DNA of 62,467 nucleotides, from NCBI RefSeq assembly GCF_029335485.1, contig NZ_JARJLM010000351.1, forward strand, positions 1 through 62,467, written 5' to 3'. Of this stretch, positions 41,162-50,133 are shown one piece after another (position 1 is the first letter of the stretch; every line of letters begins with the position of its first letter). This DNA is from Cupriavidus basilensis. Its GTDB lineage: Bacteria; Pseudomonadota; Gammaproteobacteria; Burkholderiales; Burkholderiaceae. The notes beneath the pieces were generated by a model. It was not told the DNA's origin and did not search any database. It saw only the letters and a program-made list of their open reading frames with translations. The position numbers and the translations under genes were made by a program.

Positions 41162-41893
41162 ATGACAACATTATCATCGCCTACGCCGTCAGTCGAGAGC
41201 CAGGCGGCCATCGTGCTCGTGCACGGCGGCTTCGTGGATGGCTCCGGCTGGGAAGGCGTGTACAAGATCCTGAAGAGGGACGCCTACGACGTCCATGTGG
41301 TTCAGAACGCGACCCAGTCGCTTGCCGACGACGCGGCGGCAACCCATGCCGCCATCGACGCGCAGGGGAGGCCGGTCATTCTGGTCGGCCATTCCTATGG
41401 CGGCGCGGTCATCACCGAGGCGGGCAGTCATCCTAAGGTGGTGGGCCTAGTCTATGTCACGGCGTTTGCGCCGGACAGCGGCGAGTCCGTCGCGACGCTC
41501 ATCGCCAACCCCGCGCCGGGCGCACCGGTTCCGCCGATCGTGCCCCAGCCCAACGGGACGCTCCTGCTGGACAAGGCGAAATTCGCCGAGGCTTTCGCAG
41601 CGGATCTCGACCCTGCCAAAGCAGCCTTCATGGCCGACGCCCAGAACCCGTGGGGCCTGCATGCGCTGAATGGCGTGGTCACCGCCCCCGCCTGGAAGAC
41701 GAAGCCGAGCTGGTATCTGGTCGCCAAAGATGACCGGATGATCCCACCCGATGCGCAGCGCGCCATGTCAAAGCGCGCGGGTTCCACCACCGTGGAGCTC
41801 GAGGGAAGCCATGCGATCTACGTGTCTCAGCCCGGTGGCGTGGCCGAACTGATCGAGGCGGCCGCCGAAGCGGTCACAGCTTGCGCGAACTGA
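41162..41893 (+). CDS. Alpha/beta hydrolase, cytoplasmic copy
   Basis: The 243-residue protein shows LVHGGFVDGSGWE (oxyanion region), GHSYGGAVI with the nucleophile, and EGSHAIYVSQP with the catalytic His. It has no signal peptide; GGAGG lies before the ATG at 41162. It belongs to the EstC/HNL-like group of small hydrolases. The next gene is a close paralogue that does carry a signal peptide, and a third copy survives as a fragment near 44.0 kb. Confidence 0.85.
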   Translation: MTTLSSPTPSVESQAAIVLVHGGFVDGSGWEGVYKILKRDAYDVHVVQNATQSLADDAAATHAAIDAQGRPVILVGHSYGGAVITEAGSHPKVVGLVYVTAFAPDSGESVATLIANPAPGAPVPPIVPQPNGTLLLDKAKFAEAFAADLDPAKAAFMADAQNPWGLHALNGVVTAPAWKTKPSWYLVAKDDRMIPPDAQRAMSKRAGSTTVELEGSHAIYVSQPGGVAELIEAAAEAVTACAN

Positions 41894-41975
41894 GTTCCAC
41901 CGTGCACTTGACCGCTGGCAGCTGCCATACCCTGGGCGTACTCCCTTCCGTTGCACTTCATAGATGAGGTATCAG

Positions 41976-42755
41976 ATGCAACCCACTACTTTCATTTCCT
42001 GGCGCGCCATGCTGGGCTTTGCTTCGCTGGCCATCGGCGTCATGGCACCGAACGCCGTTGTCGCCGCCGAGCGCATCAAGAACGTGGTGCTGGTCCACGG
42101 CGGCTTCGTCGATGGCGGCGGCTGGGAGCCGGTGTACAAGCTCCTGAAAGCCAAGGGCTTCAATGTCAGCATCGTCCAGAATCCCACGACCTCGCTCGCG
42201 GCCGACGTAGCCGCCACCAAGGCGGTGCTGGATGCGCAAGACGGCCCGGTGGTTCTGGTGGGCCATTCGTACGGCGGCGTAGTCATCTCGGAGGCCGGGA
42301 ACGACCCCAAGGTCTCGCGCCTGGTCTATATCGCGGCGTTCGCTCCGGACAAGGGCGAATCCGTCCAGAAGCTGATCGCCAATCCTGCGCCCGGCGCCCC
42401 GGTTCCCCCCATCCTGCCGCCGGTCAACGGCTTCCTGATGCTGGACAAGGCAAAGTTCGCCGCGGCTTTCGCTGGCGACGTGAAGCCCGAACGTGCCGGC
42501 TTCCTGGCAAACGCCCAGGTACCATGGGGTGTGGACGCCCTGGCGGGTGAAGTCAGCACGCCGGCGTGGCGTTCGAAGCCGAGCTGGTACCTCGTCACCA
42601 AGGACGACAAGATGATTCCGCCGGACGCCCAGCGTGCCATGTCCAAGCGCGCCGGTGCGATCGTGGTCGAATCCGCGGGCAGCCATGCGGTGTACGAGTC
42701 GAAGCCGGCTGCGGTCGCGGCCCTCATCGAGAAGGCTGCGGTGTCGACAAACTAG
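41976..42755 (+). CDS. Alpha/beta hydrolase, exported paralogue
   Basis: The 259-residue paralogue of the preceding gene has the same landmarks (LVHGGFVDGGGWE, GHSYGGVVI, AGSHAVYESKP). It is preceded by a signal peptide (LGFASLAIGVMAPNAVVAAE), so it should work in the periplasm. The ATG at 41976 follows GAGG; one at 41964 is also in frame. Large blocks such as NPAPGAPVPPI and DAQRAMSKRAG are identical between the two proteins, which indicates duplication followed by relocation. Confidence 0.85.
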   Translation: MQPTTFISWRAMLGFASLAIGVMAPNAVVAAERIKNVVLVHGGFVDGGGWEPVYKLLKAKGFNVSIVQNPTTSLAADVAATKAVLDAQDGPVVLVGHSYGGVVISEAGNDPKVSRLVYIAAFAPDKGESVQKLIANPAPGAPVPPILPPVNGFLMLDKAKFAAAFAGDVKPERAGFLANAQVPWGVDALAGEVSTPAWRSKPSWYLVTKDDKMIPPDAQRAMSKRAGAIVVESAGSHAVYESKPAAVAALIEKAAVSTN

Positions 42756-42775
42756 GCGGCGCCGCGAAGCGCATG

Positions 42776-42805
42776 ACGCCCTCCGGGCTTAGCCTGGAAG
42801 GGCGT
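42776..42805 (+). terminator. Probable terminator after the hydrolase pair
   Basis: ACGCCCTCC and GGAAGGGCGT pair with one bulged A around an 11-base loop, 20 bases after the stop, followed by ATTTCTG. A moderately good intrinsic terminator. Confidence 0.55.
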
Positions 42806-43013
42806 ATTTCTGCGGACTGCCTGCGTCTTTCTCCAGGCAATCCTGCGGTCGACCGACAGCGATCATTTCGCTAGACTCGTCGACTCGGGCGCTCGTCGGC
42901 CACGCGATGCCATCGATGGCGCGAAGGGCCTCTTGAATGCGGGCCTGTGCCTGGAGCAATTTGTCGCGCAGTTCGTCAGGGTCATGGTGGATCCCATGTC
43001 CGTTTGTGCTCAC
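42789..43013 (-). CDS. Hypothetical short protein
   Basis: A GTG-started frame of 74 codons encodes a polar, partly helical protein (DPDELRDKLLQAQARIQEAL). No family is recognised. It overlaps the terminator of the convergent hydrolase gene. It could be real or a relic. Confidence 0.3.
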   Translation of the reverse strand: MSTNGHGIHHDPDELRDKLLQAQARIQEALRAIDGIAWPTSARVDESSEMIAVGRPQDCLEKDAGSPQKYALPG

Positions 43014-43088
43014 CGAGCCCGGATGAGGCGTTGTAAGCAGCGTGCCAAGCCGTCTCGGCCGTCACACAACCCAAGTGGTGCCGGCAAC

Positions 43089-43103
43089 TGAGAACCATTC
43101 TCC
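43089..43103. promoter_or_regulatory. Fur-box-like palindrome upstream of the isochorismatase gene
   Basis: TGAGAACCATTCTCC matches the 7-1-7 Fur-type motif TGAGAATCATTCTCA at 13 of 15 positions. A second inverted repeat (GTGAAT, nine bases, ATTCAC) follows at 43109-43129. The start of the isochorismatase-like gene is 212 bases downstream. Confidence 0.35.
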
Positions 43104-43125
43104 GTTACGTGAATGGTTTTCCTAT

Positions 43126-43245
43126 TCACTCGGCCGGCGCGGCATCGCCCGCACGACCCAAGAGGAAGCCGCCGAAAGCCGCTAGCGCGACGCCGAGAAT
43201 GCGGCAGGCTGGAGGAGAAGCTGGATGGTGGACGATCGATCCCAT
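43126..43245 (-). CDS. Possible 39-residue single-helix peptide or relic of a membrane protein
   Basis: The frame starts with ATG after GGGAAAA and encodes one transmembrane-like helix (CRILGVALAAFGGFLLGRAG). It could be the 3' remnant of a transporter. Low confidence. Confidence 0.2.
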   Translation of the reverse strand: MGSIVHHPASPPACRILGVALAAFGGFLLGRAGDAAPAE

Positions 43246-43314
43246 TTTTCCCAGTTGTTCCAAGATTGTCGCAGTTCTAAGCTTCATATACGTCAACACA
43301 CCGCGGAGCATGTC

Positions 43315-43935
43315 GTGAACACCCCCCAATCCCACGAGCGCCTGACCCGCGACAACGCCGTCCTGCTGCTGGTCGACCACCAGGTCGGCCTCTACACCGG
43401 CGTGCGCGACATCGATACCCTGGCGCTGCAACACAACGTCGTCGGCTTGGCCAAGGCGGCGCTGGCGCTGAAGCTGCCGGTGATCGTCACCACGACCACC
43501 GAGGGCATGTGGGGGCCGCTGATCCCCGAACTCGCCGCTGCGCTGCCGGGCACGGAGCGTATCGAGCGCACCACCGTCAACGCCTGGGACGAGCGCCGCG
43601 TCGTCGATGCGGTCGAGGCGACCGGCCGCAGGCACCTGATCGTCACCGGCATCTCGACCGACGTCTGCCTGGCCTTCCCGGCGATCTCGGCCCTGGCCGG
43701 CGGCTACACCAGCTATGCGGTGATCGACGCCTCCGGCGGCTTCAGCAAGACCCAGGTCGAGATGGGCGTGGCGCGCATGCTGCAGGCCGGCGTGATTCCT
43801 GTCGGCTACTCGAACGTCGCCGTCGAGATCCTGGCCGACAACGCCGCGCCGGAAGCCGAGGCCGTCTACGCCGCGCTCGGCATTCCCTTCGCCGGCCTCG
43901 TGTACGGCCTGAAGCAGTACTTCTCGCGTGGCTGA
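43315..43935 (+). CDS. Isochorismatase-like cysteine hydrolase (YcaC-type)
   Basis: From the GTG at 43315 (GGAG six bases upstream) the protein has 206 residues. The family triad is seen as Asp in LLLVDHQVG, a Lys in the following helix region and the nucleophilic Cys in GISTDVCLAFPA. YcaC-like enzymes are octameric cytosolic hydrolases of unknown substrate, related to nicotinamidases and isochorismatases. The 3' side carries a relic of the alpha/beta hydrolase family. Confidence 0.85.
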   Translation: MNTPQSHERLTRDNAVLLLVDHQVGLYTGVRDIDTLALQHNVVGLAKAALALKLPVIVTTTTEGMWGPLIPELAAALPGTERIERTTVNAWDERRVVDAVEATGRRHLIVTGISTDVCLAFPAISALAGGYTSYAVIDASGGFSKTQVEMGVARMLQAGVIPVGYSNVAVEILADNAAPEAEAVYAALGIPFAGLVYGLKQYFSRG

Positions 43936-44000
43936 GCCGACGCGCCATGCGACGCATGCGGCCCTTTCTTTCCACCACCTGACCCATTGGAGAAACTGCG

Positions 44001-44145
44001 GGCGGCACCATCACCGTGCCGGCATGGAAGAGCAAACCGGGCTGGTACCTGGTGGCCACCGGCAATTGCATGATCCCGCCACCGGTGCAGCGCACGATGG
44101 CGCGACGGGGTAGCCCGCTGCGCTTTCCCTTGGAGGGCACGCGTG
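44001..44145 (+). pseudogene. C-terminal relic of a third alpha/beta hydrolase copy
   Basis: The frame reads VPAWKSKPGWYLVATGNCM and IPPPVQRTMARRG, which lines up with the C-terminal part of the hydrolases at 41.2 and 42.0 kb (AWKTKPSWYLVAKDDRMIPP). The N-terminal two thirds, including the nucleophile, are missing. A truncated paralogue. Confidence 0.7.
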
Positions 44146-44272
44146 CAGCGCCGGAGGTACGAACATTCTCTGCCTGGCGTAGCAAAGCAAAGGGACGTCT
44201 TTCGACGCCCCAGGCAGGATCAGGCCGCGAGTGGCTCGCGAAGCGTTCTTTCTATCCTTTGACGTACACCGA

Positions 44273-45133
<861 letters not shown>

Positions 45134-45200
45134 CTATTCAAGGCAAGGGGAGGGGGGGCGCGCCTCATCTGGCGGTGATGCCATTGAGCCAGTTCGTCAC

Positions 45201-45554
45201 CTAATCGGCTATGTCGGCTACCCTGGATTGCAGGGCGGGTGCATACCCGGTTTTGCGCTCCTTGCGCGCCTGCTCCACTGTCTCCAGGTAGTCTTCGGGG
45301 TAAGCCGCCGCCGGCACGATCTCGAACAGATCGGTGCGCCGTGCGCGGCGGATCAGTCCGGCAACGACGCGCGTATTCCCCGATCGGGGGAAATATGCGA
45401 GGAGCGTCTTGGCGCACTGGCGTCGCATGTCGCCGCTGACAGGAAGTGCGGCGAGTGCCGTCTTCGCTGCACGTCGAGTCGAGTCGTGATCAATCGTGTG
45501 CGCTTCGCTGCGTTCTGGTTTGGGTTGCTGCATGGATGTCATACCTCGACCCAA
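45201..45554 (-). pseudogene. Truncated flavodoxin
   Basis: The C-terminal 70 residues of this frame are a recognisable flavodoxin beginning: KTLLAYFPRSGNTRVVAG (phosphate-binding loop), then FEIVPAAAYPEDYLETVEQA. The frame stops after RVADIAD, before the FMN isoalloxazine-binding loops, so about half of the protein is missing. The upstream part may be a degraded signal region. Located between the aldo/keto reductase and LysR genes. Confidence 0.65.
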
Positions 45555-45722
45555 CAGAGGAGTTGCCAGACTTGGCGCCAGCGAATGTCCGGGCGATCAG
45601 TGCTGGAAACAGAGCGAAGAGTCGCTTGGTTCATGTTGGCGACTTCTTCCAATGCCAGTCGCTCGCGAGCAGCTCATAAGCACGGTCCGCTATGGGCAGC
45701 TATGAGTGTAGTCACTATCCAG

Positions 45723-45738
45723 GCATCTGATTAGATGC
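45723..45738. promoter_or_regulatory. Perfect 6-bp inverted repeat before the LysR gene
   Basis: GCATCT and AGATGC flank GATT, 36 bases before the LysR start codon. It is a good candidate for an autoregulatory LysR site or the operator of the leftward reductase genes. Confidence 0.45.
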
Positions 45739-45773
45739 TAAATTCAGCAAGAACTTGTGAATTGGATTCAGTA

Positions 45774-46709
45774 ATGCCGCGCGATAGCTACAACGACCTG
45801 CTTGCGTTCATCCAGGTGGCACAGCAAGGCAGCTTCACGCGAGCGGCTGCGCAAATGGGCGTGTCTCCATCCGCGCTCAGCCATGCCATTCGCGCGCTCG
45901 AAGCACGCTTGGACGTCCGCCTCCTGGCACGGACCACGCGCAGCGTATCCGTGACAGAAGCAGGCGAGCGGCTTCTGGCCAGTGTTGCACCGCACTTCGA
46001 AGACATCGATGCCGAGCTGGCGGCAGTAAGCGAGTTGCGCAAGAAACCATCGGGGCTGGTCCGCATCACGGCGGCGGAGTTTCCTGCCACTTACCTGATA
46101 TGGCCCAAGCTATCCCAGGTTCTGCCGGACTATCCCGATATCACCGTGGAGGTGACGGTGGACTACAATCGCACGGACATCGTCTCCGAACGCTACGACG
46201 CGGGCGTGCGCCTGGGCGACGAGATCGCCAAGGACATGATCGCGGTGCGCATCAGCCCCGACATGCGCATCGCAGTAGTGGGCTCACCCGCCTACTTCGC
46301 AGGCAAAACGAAGCCAATGAAACCCCACGACCTGGCCGAGCACAACTGCATCAACCTGCGGCTACCCACCCACGGCGGGCTCATGGCCTGGGACTTCCGC
46401 AAGGGCAAGCGCGAACTCAAGGTGCGCGTGACCGGGCAGTGGATCTACAACGGCATCTCGCCCATCGTGCGCGCAGCGCTGGCAGGGCAAGGCCTGGCAT
46501 TCCTGCCCGATGATGCGGTAGCCGAGCACATCGCCGAGGGGCGGCTGGTCCGTGTGCTGGACGATTGGTGCCAGCCCTATACCGGCTACCACCTGTACTA
46601 TCCGAGCCGCCGGCAATCGTCGGGGGCCCTGGCCGTCATCGTCGAGGCATTGCGGCATCGCGAGCCTCCGCGCAAGACGGCGAAAACGAAGCGCCGCTCG
46701 GCTTCGTAG
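45774..46709 (+). CDS. LysR-family regulator
   Basis: The 311-residue regulator starts DSYNDLLAFIQVAQQGSFTR with the helix-turn-helix QMGVSPSALSHAIRALEARL, then a PBP2 effector domain (GLVRITAAEFPATYLIWPKL). The tail is basic. It faces the aldo/keto reductase/flavodoxin genes on one side and the cupin-CMD-hydrolase operon on the other, in whose direction it is transcribed. Regulators of this subgroup commonly control such oxidoreductase modules. Confidence 0.88.
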   Translation: MPRDSYNDLLAFIQVAQQGSFTRAAAQMGVSPSALSHAIRALEARLDVRLLARTTRSVSVTEAGERLLASVAPHFEDIDAELAAVSELRKKPSGLVRITAAEFPATYLIWPKLSQVLPDYPDITVEVTVDYNRTDIVSERYDAGVRLGDEIAKDMIAVRISPDMRIAVVGSPAYFAGKTKPMKPHDLAEHNCINLRLPTHGGLMAWDFRKGKRELKVRVTGQWIYNGISPIVRAALAGQGLAFLPDDAVAEHIAEGRLVRVLDDWCQPYTGYHLYYPSRRQSSGALAVIVEALRHREPPRKTAKTKRRSAS

Positions 46710-46889
46710 GCCGCATCCAGGCACCGGTTGCTCGCATTGCTGAATTCAACTCAAAACCGCATGCGGGATTCGGGACTTAATCAAAACAGTCCAGCCCTCT
46801 ACGATTTCCTTCACTGACACAGATTGGGCGCAGGCCATCCGCATGTTCATGCGGCAATTGGGTCTGTACAGATCACAGGAAGGAATCCC

Positions 46890-47357
46890 ATGAGAAAGAA
46901 CCTTGTCGCCGCAGGCACATCCCTGCTAATGAGCGCCACTGCCGTGCAGGCCCAGGGCATCCAGATTACCCCCGCGGGCACCCTCCCCACCACCTTGGGC
47001 GCGGCGCAGAACTTCAACGGCCACGTGGCGGTGGACATCAAGTCGGCGGGCGGCAGCGGCAAGCACGGCAGCGTGGGCATGGTCGATTTCGCGCCCGGCG
47101 CACGCACCGCATGGCACACCCACCCGGTCGGCCAGTTGCTCATCGTCACCGACGGCAAGGGCTGGGTGCAGGAAGACGGCCAACCCAGGCGGGAGATCAA
47201 GACGGGCGACGTGGTCTGGATCGAGGCCGGCGTCAAGCACTGGCACGGCGCGGCGCAAACCAACGGCATGCGCCACCTGGCCATCGCCTACGTGCAGGGC
47301 GGCAAGAGCGCGGACTGGAAGGAACTGGTGAGCGATGAGCAATACAACGCACGCTAA
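46890..47357 (+). CDS. Secreted cupin-domain protein
   Basis: The 155-residue protein has a signal peptide ending ATAVQA-QG. The single cupin barrel shows GARTAWHTHPVGQ with the metal-binding HxH and Gln, and VKHWHGA in the second motif. AGGAAGGAA precedes the ATG. Its stop lies inside the next gene (23-base overlap). Similar cupin plus carboxymuconolactone-decarboxylase pairs are widespread in proteobacteria and may detoxify or isomerise small organic substrates. Confidence 0.85.
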   Translation: MRKNLVAAGTSLLMSATAVQAQGIQITPAGTLPTTLGAAQNFNGHVAVDIKSAGGSGKHGSVGMVDFAPGARTAWHTHPVGQLLIVTDGKGWVQEDGQPRREIKTGDVVWIEAGVKHWHGAAQTNGMRHLAIAYVQGGKSADWKELVSDEQYNAR

Positions 47358-48111
47358 GCGCGGTGCCACCGCGATCGCCCTGGCTCTTGGCGTGGCCGTG
47401 ACCGGCTGCGCCTCACAGAGCATCGCGGAGCCGCCACCCATGGCGCACGCCCAGGCCCCTTCGGAAACGCTTTCGGCCAAGCAGCAGGCCATTCCGCTGA
47501 TCGCCTCCTTCATGGCCGCCAGCGACATGCCCAGGCTGGGCGCCGCCCTGAACCAGGGGCTGGACGCGGGCCTCACGGTCAGCGAGGCGCGCGAAGCACT
47601 GGTGCAGCTCTATGCCTACGTTGGCTTCCCGAAAAGCCTCAACGCGCTGGGCGAGCTTTTGAAAGTGGTGGCGGCGCGCAAGCAGTGCGGCATCCAGGAC
47701 GCGCCGGGGCGCGAGCCCAGCCGCACCATTCCCACCGGCGACGAGTTGCTCGCGGTGGGCAAGGCCAACCAGACGACTATTTCCGGTGCGCCGGTCAAGA
47801 ACGCCGTGACGGACTTCGCCCCGGTCATCAACCAGTTCCTGCAGGCGCATCTGTTCGGCGACATCTTCGAGCGCGACAATCTCGACTGGCAAAGCCGCGA
47901 GCTGGCCACGGTCGGGGCGCTGGCTGCGGTGCCGGGCGTGGAGGCGCAATTGCGCTCGCACATGCGCGCCAGCCTGCGCGTGGGCCTCACGGCCGCGCAA
48001 CTGAGCCAGTTGACCCAGGTATTGGCCGAACGCGGCGATGCAGGTGCTGCCAGGCGTGCCGGCGATGCGCTGGCGCAGGCGCTGGCTGCTGCCTCCGGAG
48101 GCCGGCCATGA
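47335..48111 (+). CDS. Carboxymuconolactone decarboxylase/AhpD-like lipoprotein
   Basis: The 258-residue protein has a lipoprotein-type signal (LALGVAVTGCAS). Two CMD-like repeats follow: one around LTVSEAREALVQLYAYVGFP, the other around DWQSRELATVGALAAVPGVE. The pattern resembles gamma-carboxymuconolactone decarboxylase. The peroxidatic CxxC of AhpD is not seen, so a decarboxylase- or isomerase-like role is more likely than peroxidase. It overlaps both neighbouring genes, which suggests tight co-translation. Confidence 0.82.
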   Translation: MSNTTHAKRGATAIALALGVAVTGCASQSIAEPPPMAHAQAPSETLSAKQQAIPLIASFMAASDMPRLGAALNQGLDAGLTVSEAREALVQLYAYVGFPKSLNALGELLKVVAARKQCGIQDAPGREPSRTIPTGDELLAVGKANQTTISGAPVKNAVTDFAPVINQFLQAHLFGDIFERDNLDWQSRELATVGALAAVPGVEAQLRSHMRASLRVGLTAAQLSQLTQVLAERGDAGAARRAGDALAQALAAASGGRP

Positions 48112-48353
48112 CCCCCGCAGGAACGCTGCCGGCTCTCGTCATGACTGCTCTACTTTCCGCCTGCGCCACCAGCCCCGGTGGCCCTGGCCATGCAAACAGC
48201 CCCCCCATGATTCAGGAGCAGGTCAGTTTCGCCGCCGGCGGCACCATGACCACCGCGCCGGGCACGTTCGATGCGCGCAAGCCCATGGCTCCAGACGGAC
48301 AGACCTACCGAGGCGACCATGCCTACGCCTTCATCTCGGCCGAGCTGGACTGA
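48108..48353 (+). pseudogene. Truncated alpha/beta hydrolase (signal peptide and first strand only)
   Basis: The 81-codon frame starts in an ATGA overlap. It encodes a lipoprotein-like signal (LVMTALLSACATSP) and then SFAAGGTMTTAPGTFDARKP and GQTYRGDHAYAF. This matches the N-terminus of secreted alpha/beta hydrolases often found in this kind of operon. It ends before the hydrolase core, so the catalytic part has been lost. Confidence 0.6.
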
Positions 48354-48379
48354 CGCAATTCACCCCAAGGAGTATTTAC

Positions 48380-49456
48380 ATGAAGCGCATCGTACTGAAA
48401 GCCACCCTCATGGCCGCCATCGTTGGCGCCGCTGGTGGCGAGGCCCTGGCGGACGACTACCGGAAGAACCCGTTCACCTTGACCTACCAAGGCGCCATCA
48501 CCAAAAACGAGCCGGGCAAGGTCCATATCCACCCGGTCAAGTACAAGCTGGGCGGCCTGGACATTGCCGCTAACGTCTACACCCCCGCGAACTACGACCC
48601 GAAAAAGACCTATCCCGCCATCGTCGTGGCGCATCCGAACGGCGGAGTGAAGGAACAGGTCGCGGGCCTGTACGCCCAGCGCCTGGCCGAACAGGGCTAC
48701 ATCACGATCGCGATGGACGCGGCGTACCAGGGCGGAAGCGGCGGCGAACCGCGCAACACGGACAAGCCCGCTTACCGCACCGAGGACATCCACGGCGCGG
48801 CGGACTTCATCACCCGCTACGCGGGTGTCGATGCCGAGCGCCTGGGCCTGCTGGGCGTCTGCGGGGGCGGCGGATACTCGCTGGCGGCAGCGAAAACCGA
48901 TAAGCGTTTCAAATCGGTTGCGACGCTGAGCATGTTCAACTCGGGACGCGTTCGCCGCAATGGCTTCGCGGATGCGCAACTGGCCACCATCCAGCAGCGC
49001 CTGCAGCAGGCGTCGGCGGCCCGCGCGCAGGAAGCGGCAGGCGGTAAAGTCCTCTATATCGGAGGCGGCGCCGCAGCGACAGATGCGCAAATCGCCGCGA
49101 TGCCGTTCGAGATGTACCGCGAGGGAACCGCCTACTACGAACGCACCCATGGCCATCCCAACTCCGGCGCCTACCCCGGCTCCGGCGGCGCCTACACGGT
49201 GAGCAGCTTGCTCGACCTGATGCGCTGGGATGCCACCGACCAGATCGCCCTGATCAGCCAGCCGTTGCTGATGATCGCGGGCAGCAAGGCCGACAGCCTG
49301 TACATGACCGAAGATGCCTTCGCCAAGGCCACCGGCACGCAGGACAAGGAACTGTTCAAGATCGACGGCGCCACGCACATCGAGACCTACTGGGTTCCCA
49401 AGTACGTGGATGCCGCGCTGGGCAAGCTGACGGCGTTCTATATGAAGACGCTGTGA
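48380..49456 (+). CDS. Secreted dienelactone-hydrolase-like protein (cysteine nucleophile)
   Basis: The 358-residue protein has a signal peptide (LMAAIVGAAGGEALA-DD) and AAGGAG before the ATG. The fold is alpha/beta hydrolase of the YcjY/DLH type: VVAHPNGGVKEQ, the nucleophile elbow GVCGGGGYS with Cys instead of Ser, and a C-terminal DGATHIETYW histidine. A cysteine nucleophile is characteristic of dienelactone hydrolase and its relatives. It would act in the periplasm together with the cupin and CMD proteins encoded upstream. Confidence 0.85.
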   Translation: MKRIVLKATLMAAIVGAAGGEALADDYRKNPFTLTYQGAITKNEPGKVHIHPVKYKLGGLDIAANVYTPANYDPKKTYPAIVVAHPNGGVKEQVAGLYAQRLAEQGYITIAMDAAYQGGSGGEPRNTDKPAYRTEDIHGAADFITRYAGVDAERLGLLGVCGGGGYSLAAAKTDKRFKSVATLSMFNSGRVRRNGFADAQLATIQQRLQQASAARAQEAAGGKVLYIGGGAAATDAQIAAMPFEMYREGTAYYERTHGHPNSGAYPGSGGAYTVSSLLDLMRWDATDQIALISQPLLMIAGSKADSLYMTEDAFAKATGTQDKELFKIDGATHIETYWVPKYVDAALGKLTAFYMKTL

Positions 49457-49821
49457 AGCTGCAGCTCTTCGCCGAGCAGTACGGCGTGCGTACCGCCTGG
49501 CACGGCCCTGGCGACATGTCGCCCTTGGCGCATGCGGCGAACATCCATATCGACCTGGCCGCACGCAACTTCGGCGTGCAGGAATGGTCGGGGACGGAGC
49601 CGCCGAACTTCGTCATTCAGGAGATCAAAGGACCGAAGGAGGCGCTGCTCGATGTGTTCCCGGGACTGCCGGAACTCCGCCGGGGCTACGTGTATGCAAA
49701 CGACAAGCCGGGCCTGGGTGTCGATCTCGACGAGGTCGAGGCCGCCAGGTATCCCTGCGAACACAACGTCACGACATGGACGCAAACGCGGTTGGCGGAT
49801 GGCACGTTGCAGACACCTTGA
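49453..49821 (+). pseudogene. C-terminal fragment of an enolase-superfamily dehydratase (ManD/RspA type)
   Basis: The frame overlaps the preceding stop and encodes FAEQYGVRTAWHGPGDMSPL, AHAANIHIDLAARNFGVQEW and a terminal region ending DGTLQTP. This matches the last 120 residues or so of D-mannonate dehydratase/RspA-like proteins (normally about 400 residues). The acid/base-bearing barrel is missing. It has been joined precisely behind the hydrolase gene. Confidence 0.7.
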
Positions 49822-50133
49822 TGCGGCCGCAATGAGACCGGAGCCTTACGAGTTTACTTTTCAGGTTCGGCTCGTAGAAGCTGGTGGCTGGCAACGGCAA
49901 GCTGCAGCCCATGGACGTGTACACACGGCGGAAGGCGACCGAACAGATCAGACAGGGGCGCGACCAGGCAATAGCGAGCCGCACCTTTGGGATCATCCAG
50001 CATCTGGTCTTCCTGAACTGTTCGCGCCGGTCAGCGTGACCCGTTCGCCATGCTCGACGCGATAGCAAGACGAGGTCGGACCGAACGTGTGAGAACCCGA
50101 CGATTCTGTTGGTGAGTCATCCTGTTCCCAGGT
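49822..50133. other. Intergenic stretch, nothing recognised
   Basis: Short frames on both strands have no recognisable domain or start. No repeat or strong hairpin was found. Confidence 0.4.

Noticed and set aside
48323-49564. 413-codon minus-strand frame
   Set aside because: Antisense to the dienelactone-hydrolase-like gene, no motifs.
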